Shown: positions 1 through 8,278 of the stretch, piece by piece | Numbering within the stretch: the stretch's first letter is position 1 | Layout: every line of letters begins with the position of its first letter | Assembly: GCF_014196505.1 (NCBI RefSeq) | Contig: NZ_JACIDW010000001.1 | Location: forward strand, 682,001-746,000 | DNA: 64,000 nucleotides | Direction: 5' to 3' | Source of the DNA: Rhizobium metallidurans | GTDB taxonomy: Bacteria; Pseudomonadota; Alphaproteobacteria; Rhizobiales; Rhizobiaceae | The notes under the pieces: generated by a model | Databases searched by the model: none | What the model saw: the letters and a program-made list of their open reading frames with translations, nothing else | What the model was told of the DNA's origin: nothing | Translations under genes and position numbers: made by a program

Positions 1-15
1 AAGCGGGCTGATCCG

Positions 16-945
16 GTGTCGAGACAATCCATCATCATCGACACCGATCCCGGCCAGGACGACGCGTTGGCGATCCTGCTCGCCCTTGCGCACGGGGATG
101 CGCTGGAGGTGCTTGGCATCACGGCGGTCTGCGGCAACATCAGCGTCAAAAGCACGGCGGCGAATGCGCTCAAGGTGCTGGCGCTGGCGGGCCGCGAGGA
201 TGTGCCGGTCTTCATGGGCGCCGCCGCGCCGCTCGTCGGGGAACTCGTCACCGCCGACGTCCTCCACGGCGAGGCGATCACCGCCGGTTGGGACCTGCCG
301 CCTTCGGCGGTCGAGCCACGGTCGGAGTTCGCAGCCGATTGGATCATCGAGACGGTTCTCGCCAATCCGCCCGGCAAGGTGACGATCTGCGCGCTCGGGC
401 CGTTGACGAACATCGCGCTGGCGCTCGCCAAGCATCCTGAAATCGCCGGCCGCCTGAAGGCGATCGTGATGATGGCGGGAGCGTCGCAGGGCGGCAACAT
501 GAATGCGGTGGCGGAATTCAACGTCTTCGTGGATCCGCACGCCGCCGCGCGCGTTTTCGCGGCACCCGTACGCAAGGTGGTCGCCTCGCTGGACGTGACG
601 AAGACGTTTCTCGTCACGGCACGGGAGCTGGAGCGCCTCACCGCGACCAACAACCGCATCAATGCCGAGGTAAAGGGCCTCCTCAGGCTTTACGAGGCCT
701 ATGCCAGGGCAGGCGCGCCGCGCCCGCTACACGACCCCGCGGTCATCGCATGGCTTCTCGCGCCCGAGATCTTTGCCGGCAGGGATGTCAATGTGGAGAT
801 CGGGACCGCGCCGGGGCTTGCCTATGGCCAGACCATCGTGGACGTGAACGCGGTGACAGGGCGGCCCGCCAATGCCCATTGGCTGACCGGTGCCGACAAG
901 AACGCCTTTTATGGTCTGCTTGCCGCAGCGCTTGCCCGAGGTTGA
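16..945 (+). CDS. Nucleoside hydrolase (IunH/RihB family)
   Basis: Predicted inosine-uridine preferring nucleoside N-ribohydrolase of 309 residues, which cleaves ribonucleosides to base plus ribose in salvage. The N-terminal calcium-binding signature DTDPGQDDA (residues 9-17) and the late Asp in PLHDPAVIAWLL are the family's metal and substrate site; 309 residues is the usual full length. The start is GTG at 16, only 15 bases from the window edge, so an earlier start or an upstream transport operon cannot be excluded. It converges on the protease gene at 976. The family is certain; whether purine or pyrimidine nucleosides are preferred cannot be read from sequence. Confidence 0.9.
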   Translation: MSRQSIIIDTDPGQDDALAILLALAHGDALEVLGITAVCGNISVKSTAANALKVLALAGREDVPVFMGAAAPLVGELVTADVLHGEAITAGWDLPPSAVEPRSEFAADWIIETVLANPPGKVTICALGPLTNIALALAKHPEIAGRLKAIVMMAGASQGGNMNAVAEFNVFVDPHAAARVFAAPVRKVVASLDVTKTFLVTARELERLTATNNRINAEVKGLLRLYEAYARAGAPRPLHDPAVIAWLLAPEIFAGRDVNVEIGTAPGLAYGQTIVDVNAVTGRPANAHWLTGADKNAFYGLLAAALARG

Positions 946-958
946 AAATCCTCGGGCA
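933..958. terminator. Convergent stem-loop terminator
   Basis: TGCCCGAGG (933-941) and CCTCGGGCA (950-958) form a perfect 9-bp stem with an 8-nt loop. The stem spans the stop codon of the nucleoside hydrolase gene and lies between two convergent genes, so it could end transcription from both sides. There is no clear T-run. Confidence 0.5.
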
Positions 959-975
959 GTCGCGCCGCGCCGACT

Positions 976-3096
976 TTACTTGCCGCCGGCCTTGCCGAGT
1001 TGACCCGACTTTCCGTTGATCGCGCCCGCCTGCAGGCCAGCCGCGTCGGACAGGATGGCGGTGGCTTCGTTCAGCAGCACGTCCTTCGCCTTCTTGCGGG
1101 CGTTCTCAAGCGCGATGTCGGCCGTCAGGCTGCGCTCGTTGGATTGCAAGCCGTCGTCATTGCTTGTGTCGACGTCGCCGTCCAGCTGCGCGCGTGCCTT
1201 CAACCGGCTTTCACGCGCGGCCAGCTCCTTGCGGCGCTCGGCTTCGTTCAGCGAGATCACACCCTTGTCGCGCTGTGACTTCAGTTCGGCGACATCCTCG
1301 AGAAGGCGCTGGAAGTCCGGGTCGCTCTCCACGCGCTTGTCGTGAAGGGCCTGCAGCTTCGGCAGTTCCGCCTTGAGGTTGCCCGACGGCTTGTAGCGCG
1401 CCGGCTTGATCTGCGCCCAGGGAAGCGCGTTGTCGTAGCTGGTCTCGCCGAAGGTCTTCGGATCGGAGAGCCCCGGCAGGTTGATGTCGGGGGTCACGCC
1501 GCGCAGCTGCGTGGTGCCGCCGTTGACACGGAAGAACTGCGCGATCGTCAGCTTCAGCTCGCCGAATTTCGGCTTCTCGCTGCGCGCCACCTCGTCGAGA
1601 TTGACCACGGTCTGCACGGTTCCCTTGCCGAAGCTCGGTTCGCCGATGATCACGCCACGGCCATAGTCCTGGATGGCGGCGGCGAAGATCTCCGATGCCG
1701 AGGCAGACCCGCGATTGATCAATACGCCGACGGGACCGGTCCATGCCGGCGTCGGCAGGTCGTCGCTTTGAACCTCGACCTTGCCGTCGGCGCTGCGCTG
1801 CTGAACGACCGGACCCTTGCCGGTGAAGAGACCGGTAAGCTCGATCGCTTCGGCAAGCGAACCGCCGCCATTGTTGCGCAGGTCGATCAGCACGCCGTCG
1901 ACATTGTCCTGCTTCAGTTCGGTCAGCAGATTGGCGACGTCGCGGCTGGCGCTCCTGTAGTCCTTCTCGCCCTTGCGGCGGGCTTCGAAGTCCTCGTAGA
2001 AGGCCGGCAGCGTGATGACGCCGATGTTACGCGTGATGTCACCGTCCTTGACCGGGAGAACGGTCTTCTTGGCGGCCTGCTTTTCGAGGCTGATCTTGTC
2101 GCGCACAAGGCTGATGATGCGACGACCGCCATCCGCGCCGGCGTCGGCCGGCAGGATATCCAGGCGCACGACCGAATCCTTCGCGCCGCGGATCAACTGC
2201 ACGACCTCGTCGAGGCGCGTGCCCATCACTTCCTTGATCGGACCGTCGGCGCCCTGGCCGACACCGGTGATGCGGTCGCCGACCGCGAGCTTGCCGGAGA
2301 GTTGCGCCGGGCCGCCGGGGACGAGTTCGCGGATCGTCGTGTAGTCGTCGCGTTCCTGCAGCACCGCGCCGATGCCGACAAGCGAGAGCTTCATCGAAAT
2401 ATCGAAATCGGCGGAAGCGGTGGCGCCGAAATAGTCGGTATGCGGGTCGATCGACGTCGAGTAGGCGCCCATGAACGATTGGAAGACGTCTTCGCTCTTG
2501 TATTTATAGGCGCGCTCGAGCGCGTTCTTGTAGCGCTTGTCGAGCGTGTCGCGAATGGTGGCCTCGGTCTGGCCGCCGAGCTTCAGCCGCAGCCAGTCGG
2601 CCTTCACCCGCTTGCGCCAGAGATCGTTGCTGTCGGCGTCGGATTGCGGCCAGGGCTCCTTGTCGCGCACCAGGGCGTAGTCTTCCTGCGTGGTGAAATC
2701 GAAACCATTCTTCAGCAGGTCGCGGGCATAGGTCATGCGATCGACGATGCGCTGCTCGTAGACGTTGAAGATGGAAAACGGGATCTTGAGGTCTTCCTTC
2801 TTGATGGCGTCGTCGATCTTGGTGCTGTCGGCCATGAAGGTGTCGATGTCGGACTGCCGGAAGATCATCCGATCCGGATCGAGCGACTTGATGAAGCGAT
2901 CCATGATCTTGACGGAGAGGCTGTCGTCGAGCGCGACGGGCCGATAGCTGTAGCGCGTCAGAAACTGCGAGCTCAGCTGGGCCGCCTGCTCCTGGTTTTT
3001 CCGCGGCGCCAGAACAGGCACCGATCCCATGTCCAGCGCATAGGCCGTGGGCGCAATCGCCAGGAGAATGCCGAGGAAACCGTATTTAATGCGCAT
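976..3096 (-). CDS. prc: Carboxy-terminal (tail-specific) protease, S41 family, Prc-like
   Basis: Periplasmic serine protease of about 706 residues that degrades or trims proteins by their C-terminal tails; the length matches E. coli Prc rather than the shorter CtpA. It has an N-terminal signal peptide (FLGILLAIAPTAYA), a PDZ domain in the middle (VGIGAVLQERDDYTTIRELV) and an S41 catalytic domain with the Ser nucleophile in GSASASE and the Lys base in GEPSFGKGTVQ, followed by a charged helical C-terminal domain as in Prc. Start: ATG at 3096 gives a clean signal peptide; a TTG at 3111 is possible. Likely role is cell-envelope and peptidoglycan-hydrolase turnover. It is transcribed alone. Confidence 0.93.
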   Translation of the reverse strand: MRIKYGFLGILLAIAPTAYALDMGSVPVLAPRKNQEQAAQLSSQFLTRYSYRPVALDDSLSVKIMDRFIKSLDPDRMIFRQSDIDTFMADSTKIDDAIKKEDLKIPFSIFNVYEQRIVDRMTYARDLLKNGFDFTTQEDYALVRDKEPWPQSDADSNDLWRKRVKADWLRLKLGGQTEATIRDTLDKRYKNALERAYKYKSEDVFQSFMGAYSTSIDPHTDYFGATASADFDISMKLSLVGIGAVLQERDDYTTIRELVPGGPAQLSGKLAVGDRITGVGQGADGPIKEVMGTRLDEVVQLIRGAKDSVVRLDILPADAGADGGRRIISLVRDKISLEKQAAKKTVLPVKDGDITRNIGVITLPAFYEDFEARRKGEKDYRSASRDVANLLTELKQDNVDGVLIDLRNNGGGSLAEAIELTGLFTGKGPVVQQRSADGKVEVQSDDLPTPAWTGPVGVLINRGSASASEIFAAAIQDYGRGVIIGEPSFGKGTVQTVVNLDEVARSEKPKFGELKLTIAQFFRVNGGTTQLRGVTPDINLPGLSDPKTFGETSYDNALPWAQIKPARYKPSGNLKAELPKLQALHDKRVESDPDFQRLLEDVAELKSQRDKGVISLNEAERRKELAARESRLKARAQLDGDVDTSNDDGLQSNERSLTADIALENARKKAKDVLLNEATAILSDAAGLQAGAINGKSGQLGKAGGK

Positions 3097-3260
3097 CAAG
3101 CTCTGATCCAATTCCGACTGCTCGCGTTTGTCTACAATCTAGGTGGAGCAATTATGGTTTTTTAGCAACCGGGTTGATTGGACGGATGAATGCTGACGTC
3201 GATATCATCTACAACTTTTGGTGAGATGGCCGGGAGGCGAACGGTGTTTTCGCCTGCGTC

Positions 3261-4289
3261 TCATGCCTGGTTTCCTTCCCGAGCTGCCTTGCGGGCGTTC
3301 TCGCGCTCCATCTTTTTCTGCCAGCGCGCGTTCATCGCCTCGTCGCCATCCCTGGTGCCGTCGTGCCAGGTGCCGAACCACTTGTCGAAGGGGATGAGGC
3401 CGTCGGCATAGTTCACCTCGAAATACTTGTGATGGAGGTAGTGGGCATAGGCGTGAGTATCGAGCCCGCCTTCCTCGCCCGCCTCGATCTTGTCGAAGCC
3501 GACATGGCCAACGACCGCGCCAAGCGCCAGCGAATGCAGATTGTAGATGGCGACGAGCGGATGCGAGAAGATCACCAGATGGATCAGCGCCTCACCGAAG
3601 AACAGCAGGTGCTCGACCGGGTGCATGGCGAGCGATGACCAGGGCGAGGGATTGACCGAGTTGTGATGCACCGAATGCACGAGCCTGTAGAGGGCGGGAA
3701 TGTGCAGCGCGCGGTGGATCGCGAAGAAATAGGCCTCGTGAAACACAGGCACGAAGAGCACGATCAAGGCGAGCCAGACCGGATTGTCCCTGAACGTCGC
3801 CATCGGCACGTAGTCGTTCGAAAATGCCCAGAGCGTCACCACCTCGATCGCGGTCCAGATCGTGACGCCGGTGCCGACGCCGCGGATGATGCTGTCATAG
3901 GCCTGCGAGCCGAAGAGGAAGGCGGTGTTCTTCTTGTCGGCGGGGAAGTTCGGATTGTACTTGAAGCGGCTTTCCTGGCGGCGAAGCTTGTAGAGCCGAA
4001 GCTCGATCACGCCGTAGAAAATGAAGAACGCCGCGAGATTGCGCGCGAAGACAAGCGCTATCCAGCCGGCGGAGAAGGTGCGCGTCGTCTCGGTCCCGGG
4101 CGTCAGGAAAAACCAGAAGATCGCCGCCGTGACCATGAAGAAGGCGTTCCACGGAAAGAAATAGTTCGGCAGCCATTTCAGGAATTTCAACGGGCTCGGC
4201 GGCAGCACGAAGACCGGCGCGGGCGTCAGGACACCATCGGGCCTCCAGTGCCCTCTCTTGTCTCTCTTGCCGAATTTCGAATCGTCCAT
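3261..4289 (-). CDS. Sterol desaturase / fatty acid hydroxylase superfamily membrane oxygenase
   Basis: Integral-membrane di-iron oxygenase of about 342 residues. Several hydrophobic segments (for example LKWLPNYFFPWNAFFMVTAA) flank the His clusters that bind iron in this superfamily: HEAYFFAIHRALH, HSVHH, HPVEH and HYLHHKYFEVNY. Start ATG at 4289 was chosen because GGAGGCAAGT lies directly upstream; the reading frame runs on to 4634 without a plausible signal. It lies downstream of a FAD reductase and a Rieske ferredoxin on the same strand, which would form an electron chain from NAD(P)H to the oxygenase. The substrate is unknown; LacI-type control nearby hints at a sugar- or polyol-like inducer. 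Confidence 0.85.
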   Translation of the reverse strand: MDDSKFGKRDKRGHWRPDGVLTPAPVFVLPPSPLKFLKWLPNYFFPWNAFFMVTAAIFWFFLTPGTETTRTFSAGWIALVFARNLAAFFIFYGVIELRLYKLRRQESRFKYNPNFPADKKNTAFLFGSQAYDSIIRGVGTGVTIWTAIEVVTLWAFSNDYVPMATFRDNPVWLALIVLFVPVFHEAYFFAIHRALHIPALYRLVHSVHHNSVNPSPWSSLAMHPVEHLLFFGEALIHLVIFSHPLVAIYNLHSLALGAVVGHVGFDKIEAGEEGGLDTHAYAHYLHHKYFEVNYADGLIPFDKWFGTWHDGTRDGDEAMNARWQKKMERENARKAAREGNQA

Positions 4290-4357
4290 GACTTGCCTCC
4301 CGCATGCGTGATTGAATGGATGGAGCCGGATTTTCCCCGGCATCGGTCGCGCCGCGC

Positions 4358-5584
4358 TCAGGCCGCCAGCAGCGATTTCAGCTTGACCTCGGCCTGCATG
4401 AGCGCCGTGGGATCGACAGTCCTGCCCGAGGCGATCAGCATTTCCGCCAGCCGGATGTCGCGGGCGACGCCGTTGCCGGGACCGATGCCGCTCGCCGAAA
4501 GCAGCCGCCCGTCGGCGCCGATCTGGAAGATGATGAAGGCGTCTTCGCCGACCTCTCGCCGCACGGAGATGACGGCGCCCTCGGCAAGGCCGGCCACTTG
4601 CAGCGTCAGCTCGTATTGATCCGACCAGAACCACGGCACGGCGCTGATCCGTTCGTCCGCGCCTGTGAGATTGGCCGCCGCGAGCATCGCCTGCTCCTGG
4701 GCGCTGCGCCAGGATTCGAGCCGGACGCGGCGACCGCCATAAACGGGGATGGGGAAGGAGCAGCAGTCGCCGGCGGCGAAAATGTCGGGGTCGGAGGTCC
4801 TGAGATGGTCGTCGACCATGATGCCGTTGTCGATCGCAAGCCCCGCCTCTTGCGCGAGCGCGACGTTGGGGATCGAGCCGATGCCGATCACCGCGATATC
4901 GGCATCGATCGTCCGTCCCCCGGCCAGGCAGATCGACACGCCGTCGGCGCCGATCTTAAAGGTCTCGATCCGGCTCTCGCAAAGGATCTCGACGCCGGCC
5001 GCCTTGTGGCGCGCGGCAACCGCATGCGCGATATCCTCGGGCACGCCGCGCGAGAGGATACGGGAAAGGCCCTCGATCAGCGTGACGCTGGCGCCCAGCC
5101 CGCGCGCGATCGCCGCGAGCTCGAGGCCGATGAAGCCGCCGCCGACGATCGCAAGCCTGCTACCTTCATGCAGATGCCGCCGGATCGCCAGCGCATCGGC
5201 ATGGGTGCGAAGCGTCAGCACGCGCTCGGAGCGTTCGGCGATGCCGGGGAACGGACGCGGGCGGGCGCCGGTCGCCAGCAGCAGCTTGTCGTAGGTGAGC
5301 TTCGTTCCGTCCGAGAGGGCGACGGTCTTGCCGGGCCGGTCGATCCCGGTCGCGTTGACACCCAGGCGAAGATCGATACCCCGCTTGTCGTAGCCCTCGG
5401 CATCCATGACGAATTTCGGCCCAGCACCCTCTAGGATACCGTTTTTCGACAGCGGCGGACGCTCGTAGGGATGAAGCGCTTCCGCGCCGACGAGCGTGAT
5501 GGTGCCGTCGAAATGGCGCTCGCGCAGCTGCAGCGCGGCACGTCCGCCGCATTCGCCGGCGCCGATGATAACGATAGAGGACAT
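4358..5584 (-). CDS. FAD-dependent NAD(P)H:ferredoxin reductase
   Basis: A 408-residue pyridine-nucleotide disulphide oxidoreductase-fold protein of the kind that reduces ferredoxins for oxygenases (rhodocoxin, putidaredoxin or MocF type). The N-terminal FAD fingerprint is GAGECGGRAALQL, the central NAD(P) fingerprint is GGGFIGLELAA, and the second FAD motif is DIFAAGDCCSFP. The C-terminal reductase domain follows. It sits 31 bp after the Rieske ferredoxin gene and 68 bp before the membrane hydroxylase, so it is probably the middle member of a three-component monooxygenase operon. Substrate specificity cannot be inferred. Confidence 0.9.
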   Translation of the reverse strand: MSSIVIIGAGECGGRAALQLRERHFDGTITLVGAEALHPYERPPLSKNGILEGAGPKFVMDAEGYDKRGIDLRLGVNATGIDRPGKTVALSDGTKLTYDKLLLATGARPRPFPGIAERSERVLTLRTHADALAIRRHLHEGSRLAIVGGGFIGLELAAIARGLGASVTLIEGLSRILSRGVPEDIAHAVAARHKAAGVEILCESRIETFKIGADGVSICLAGGRTIDADIAVIGIGSIPNVALAQEAGLAIDNGIMVDDHLRTSDPDIFAAGDCCSFPIPVYGGRRVRLESWRSAQEQAMLAAANLTGADERISAVPWFWSDQYELTLQVAGLAEGAVISVRREVGEDAFIIFQIGADGRLLSASGIGPGNGVARDIRLAEMLIASGRTVDPTALMQAEVKLKSLLAA

Positions 5585-5615
5585 GGATGTCTCCGTGCGA
5601 CCCGTTCGCTGGCCG

Positions 5616-5930
5616 TCAGGCGGGGATCGCGAGCAGCACTTCGCCCGCTTCGATCTTCGCCTGATAGGTGTTGAGGCTCTTGCAGGCCGGCGGCCGGCGC
5701 GGCGTGCCGGTGCGATAGTCGAAGGCGCCCGAATGCTTGGGACATTCGATCTCGTAATCCATCACGAGGCCGTCGGCGAGGTGAATGGCCTCGTGCGAGC
5801 AGAGACCGTCGGTGCAGAAAACCTCGTCCTCGGGCGAGCGGTAGACCGCGTAGGTGCGGCCGCCATGGTCGAAGCGGATGACGCCTTCCTGCTCGATGTC
5901 GTCAAGACGACAGGCTGATATCCAGCTCAT
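5616..5930 (-). CDS. Rieske [2Fe-2S] ferredoxin (MocE-like)
   Basis: A 104-residue soluble Rieske ferredoxin. The cluster ligands are visible as C-x-H in CSHEAIH (residues about 42-48) and C-x2-H in CPKHSGAFD (about 62-70), the spacing expected for oxygenase-associated Rieske proteins. It would shuttle electrons from the reductase encoded next to the membrane oxygenase two genes on. MocE of the rhizobial rhizopine demethylation system (MocDEF) is a known protein of this type; assignment to that pathway here is only inference. It is the first gene of the operon, divergent from a LacI regulator at 6061. Confidence 0.88.
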   Translation of the reverse strand: MSWISACRLDDIEQEGVIRFDHGGRTYAVYRSPEDEVFCTDGLCSHEAIHLADGLVMDYEIECPKHSGAFDYRTGTPRRPPACKSLNTYQAKIEAGEVLLAIPA

Positions 5931-6060
5931 GATGTGTGCCTCCCTTCACGCCTCCAGACAGGATGAAAATATCCGTCCACACGCGGCGTGGCGCAACGCG
6001 AATATTGACGCAAATGCATCATTCTCTAAGCTCGCCGACGTGGGAGCGAGGGAGGATGTC

Positions 6061-7080
6061 GTGGCGAGAAAGCCGAGCATGGATGATGTCGCGGCGGCGG
6101 CCGGCGTCAGCCGGATCACCGTCGATCGGGTGCTGAACGGCCGTGGCGGCGTGAAGCCGAAGACCGAGCAACTGGTCATCGAGACCGCGAGAGCGCTCGG
6201 CGTCGACCGCGCGCTCACGATGATGCCGACGCGCATCCTGCGGATCGGCGTGCTGCTGCAGAACAACGTGAACTCGTATTACGTCAAGCTGCGCGAGGGC
6301 TTCGTGCGCTCGGCGCAGCAATACAAGCGTTACAATATCCGCGTCACCTTCTGGTACTTCGAGCAGATCAGGGCCGACGCGGCGATCAGGACGCTGGCGA
6401 GGGCCGCGGCCGAGTGCGACGGCCTTGTCGTCATCCTGTTCGACGATCCCGAAGTGACCGCGAAGGTGGACGAGCTGTCGCGCAAGCTGCCCATCGTCAC
6501 CGTCGCCTCCGACCTGCCGGGCACCGGCCGTATCGCCTATGTCGGATCGAACGCGGTTCAGGAAGGGCGCACGGCAGGCGCGCTGATGGGGCGTTTCCTG
6601 GGTGACGCCGGCGGCGACGTGGTCGTCATCGTCGGTCTCCATCGGTTGCTGGAGCACGACCAGCGCGCGGCGGGTTTCCACGACGCCCTGGGCCGGAAGC
6701 ATCCGAACTGCCGGGTGGTCGAGACGTTTCAGAGCTACGAGCAGGAGAATATTCGCAAGGACTTCCGCGCTCTGCTGCGCCGCCACCCCGCGCTGCGCGG
6801 CGTCTACAACATGTCGGTGGGCAATCCCGTGCTCGCCGAGGAGCTGAAGGCCATCGGCAAGGACCAGTCCGTCTGCGTCATCACCCACACGGTGACGCCG
6901 GAGCGGGTGGCGTTGATGGACGAAGGTGTCGTCGACGCGATCATCGACCGCGAGCCTTTCATGGAGGCGCGGCGCGCCATCGAAATCCACCTCCACCACG
7001 CCGGCCGCTTCGCCAGCGAAGACATAACGCCGCCCCAGAGGCCACGGATTTTCATCGGCGAGAATGTACGGCTCGAATGA
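6061..7080 (+). CDS. LacI-family transcriptional regulator
   Basis: A 339-residue LacI/PurR-type regulator. The N-terminal helix-turn-helix is MDDVAAAAGVSRITVDRVLN followed by a hinge; the rest is a periplasmic-binding-protein-like ligand domain (IGVLLQNNVNSYYVKLREG, HDALGRKHPN). The GTG start at 6061 was chosen because a strong GAGGGAGG precedes it and the HTH begins 6 residues later; the open frame runs back to 5854 without support. It is divergent from the Rieske-reductase-hydroxylase operon across about 130 bp, so it is the obvious controller of that operon. The ligand domain suggests a sugar, polyol or inositol-like inducer. Confidence 0.9.
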   Translation: MARKPSMDDVAAAAGVSRITVDRVLNGRGGVKPKTEQLVIETARALGVDRALTMMPTRILRIGVLLQNNVNSYYVKLREGFVRSAQQYKRYNIRVTFWYFEQIRADAAIRTLARAAAECDGLVVILFDDPEVTAKVDELSRKLPIVTVASDLPGTGRIAYVGSNAVQEGRTAGALMGRFLGDAGGDVVVIVGLHRLLEHDQRAAGFHDALGRKHPNCRVVETFQSYEQENIRKDFRALLRRHPALRGVYNMSVGNPVLAEELKAIGKDQSVCVITHTVTPERVALMDEGVVDAIIDREPFMEARRAIEIHLHHAGRFASEDITPPQRPRIFIGENVRLE

Positions 7081-7151
7081 TCGCCGTTGCTGGCCCTTCG
7101 ACCTTTGTTATCGGGCCAGGCGCTACCCCGTCCCCGAAATTGGGAAAATGA

Positions 7152-7169
7152 TGAGAAAACGTTTTCTCA
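7152..7169. promoter_or_regulatory. LacI-type operator, perfect 18-bp palindrome
   Basis: TGAGAAAACGTTTTCTCA is a perfect palindrome with the central CG and A/T-flanked arms typical of LacI/PurR operators. It lies immediately upstream of a TTGACT -35 candidate and 58 bp before the lacI-type gene at 7227, so autoregulation plus control of the downstream sugar operon is likely. Confidence 0.75.
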
Positions 7170-7171
7170 CG

Positions 7172-7200
7172 TTGACTTTATGTTTGGGAAACGCTTTTCT
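7172..7200 (+). promoter_or_regulatory. Candidate sigma-70 promoter of the GH127 sugar operon
   Basis: TTGACT (7172-7177), a 17-bp spacer and TTTTCT (7195-7200) give a plausible housekeeping promoter lying between and partly inside the two palindromic LacI sites. Bound repressor would occlude both promoter elements. Confidence 0.45.
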
Positions 7201-7202
7201 CA
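7185..7202. promoter_or_regulatory. Second LacI-type operator, imperfect palindrome
   Basis: TGGGAAACGCTTTTCTCA matches an 18-bp two-fold symmetric site at 7 of 9 half-site positions and shares the TGAGAAAA arm with the palindrome at 7152. The centres are 33 bp apart, about three helical turns, which suits cooperative binding. Confidence 0.65.
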
Positions 7203-7226
7203 CCTCCGCGAGAGGGAGGAAATCGC

Positions 7227-8237
7227 GTGGTCGCTCGAAGCAGCCGTGTCACAATTCATGACGTCGCCAGGGCGGCGGGCGTCAGCGTTTCGACCGTGTC
7301 GAAAGCGCTGAACGACACCGGCCGGATGGCGTCGGAGACGCGCGAGAAGATCAAGTCGATCGCCGCCGATGTCGGCTTCCGGCCGAATGCGCTGGCGCGC
7401 AGCCTTCTCTTCAACAGAAGTTTCACGGTCGGGCTGCTCACCAACGATACCTATGGTCGCTTCACCCTGCCGCTGATGTCGGGGATATCGGAGGCGCTGG
7501 TCGATCACGGCGTTTCGGTTTTCCTCTGCGCGATCGAGGATGATCCCGAACTCGCCAAGGTTCATGTCGACGCCATGCTGGACAAGCAGGTGGATGGCAT
7601 CATCGCGACGGGCAAGCGGATCGACAGGTCTCTCCCGGTCGATCTCGCTGGCCTGCCGGTGCCCGTCGTCTACGCCTTCACCGAGGGCGTGCCGGGCAGC
7701 GTGGTGCTGACGGCCGATGATGCCGACGGCGCCCGTCTCGCCGTCGAGCGGCTTCGCAAGGTCGGCCGTCGAAAAATCGTCCACGTGACCGGTCCCGACA
7801 GTTTCGTCTCGGCCGTCGAGCGTGCCGATGCCTTTCGCCAGGCCGTCGGCGCTGGGGCCGTCGTCATGCACGGCACATGGACCGAGGGATGGGGTCACGA
7901 AGCCGTCGCCCTGCTCTGGGATGATGAAAAGCCAACGCCCGACGGCATCTTCTGTGGCAACGATCAGATCGCCAGAGGCGTGGTGGACGCCTTGCGCGAG
8001 CGGGGCGTGCGCGTGCCCGAGGACGTTTCGATCGTCGGTTTCGACAACTGGGAGATCTTCGCCGACCAGACGCGGCCGGCGCTGACCACGGTCGACATGA
8101 ATTTGAAGGAGCTCGGCCGCACGGCCGGGCTGACGATCTTGGATCTTGCCGAGGGACGGTCTGTGGAAGCCGGCCTGCGCAAGCTTCCATGCAAGCTGGT
8201 CGTTCGCCAGTCCTGTGGTGGAGACCGGGAAATCTAA
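7227..8237 (+). CDS. LacI-family repressor of the arabinofuranoside operon
   Basis: A 336-residue LacI regulator with HTH VTIHDVARAAGVSVSTVSKALN at the N-terminus, hinge residues PNALARSL and a sugar-binding domain ending in the Leu-rich tail usual for the family. The GTG start at 7227 follows GAGGGAGGA by 6 nt. It is the first gene of an operon with a CUT1 importer and a GH127 glycosidase, and two palindromic operators sit in its own leader, so it probably represses the operon until an arabinose-derived ligand binds. Confidence 0.92.
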   Translation: MVARSSRVTIHDVARAAGVSVSTVSKALNDTGRMASETREKIKSIAADVGFRPNALARSLLFNRSFTVGLLTNDTYGRFTLPLMSGISEALVDHGVSVFLCAIEDDPELAKVHVDAMLDKQVDGIIATGKRIDRSLPVDLAGLPVPVVYAFTEGVPGSVVLTADDADGARLAVERLRKVGRRKIVHVTGPDSFVSAVERADAFRQAVGAGAVVMHGTWTEGWGHEAVALLWDDEKPTPDGIFCGNDQIARGVVDALRERGVRVPEDVSIVGFDNWEIFADQTRPALTTVDMNLKELGRTAGLTILDLAEGRSVEAGLRKLPCKLVVRQSCGGDREI

Positions 8238-8278
8238 CGGGAGGCGGGGCGCGATTGCCCCATGATTTGGAGGAAATC

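Noticed and set aside
1342..3165. A 607-codon open frame on the + strand
   Set aside because: It is antisense to the protease gene, has no recognisable domain and reflects third-position G+C bias. The protease on the other strand has signal peptide, PDZ and catalytic motifs.
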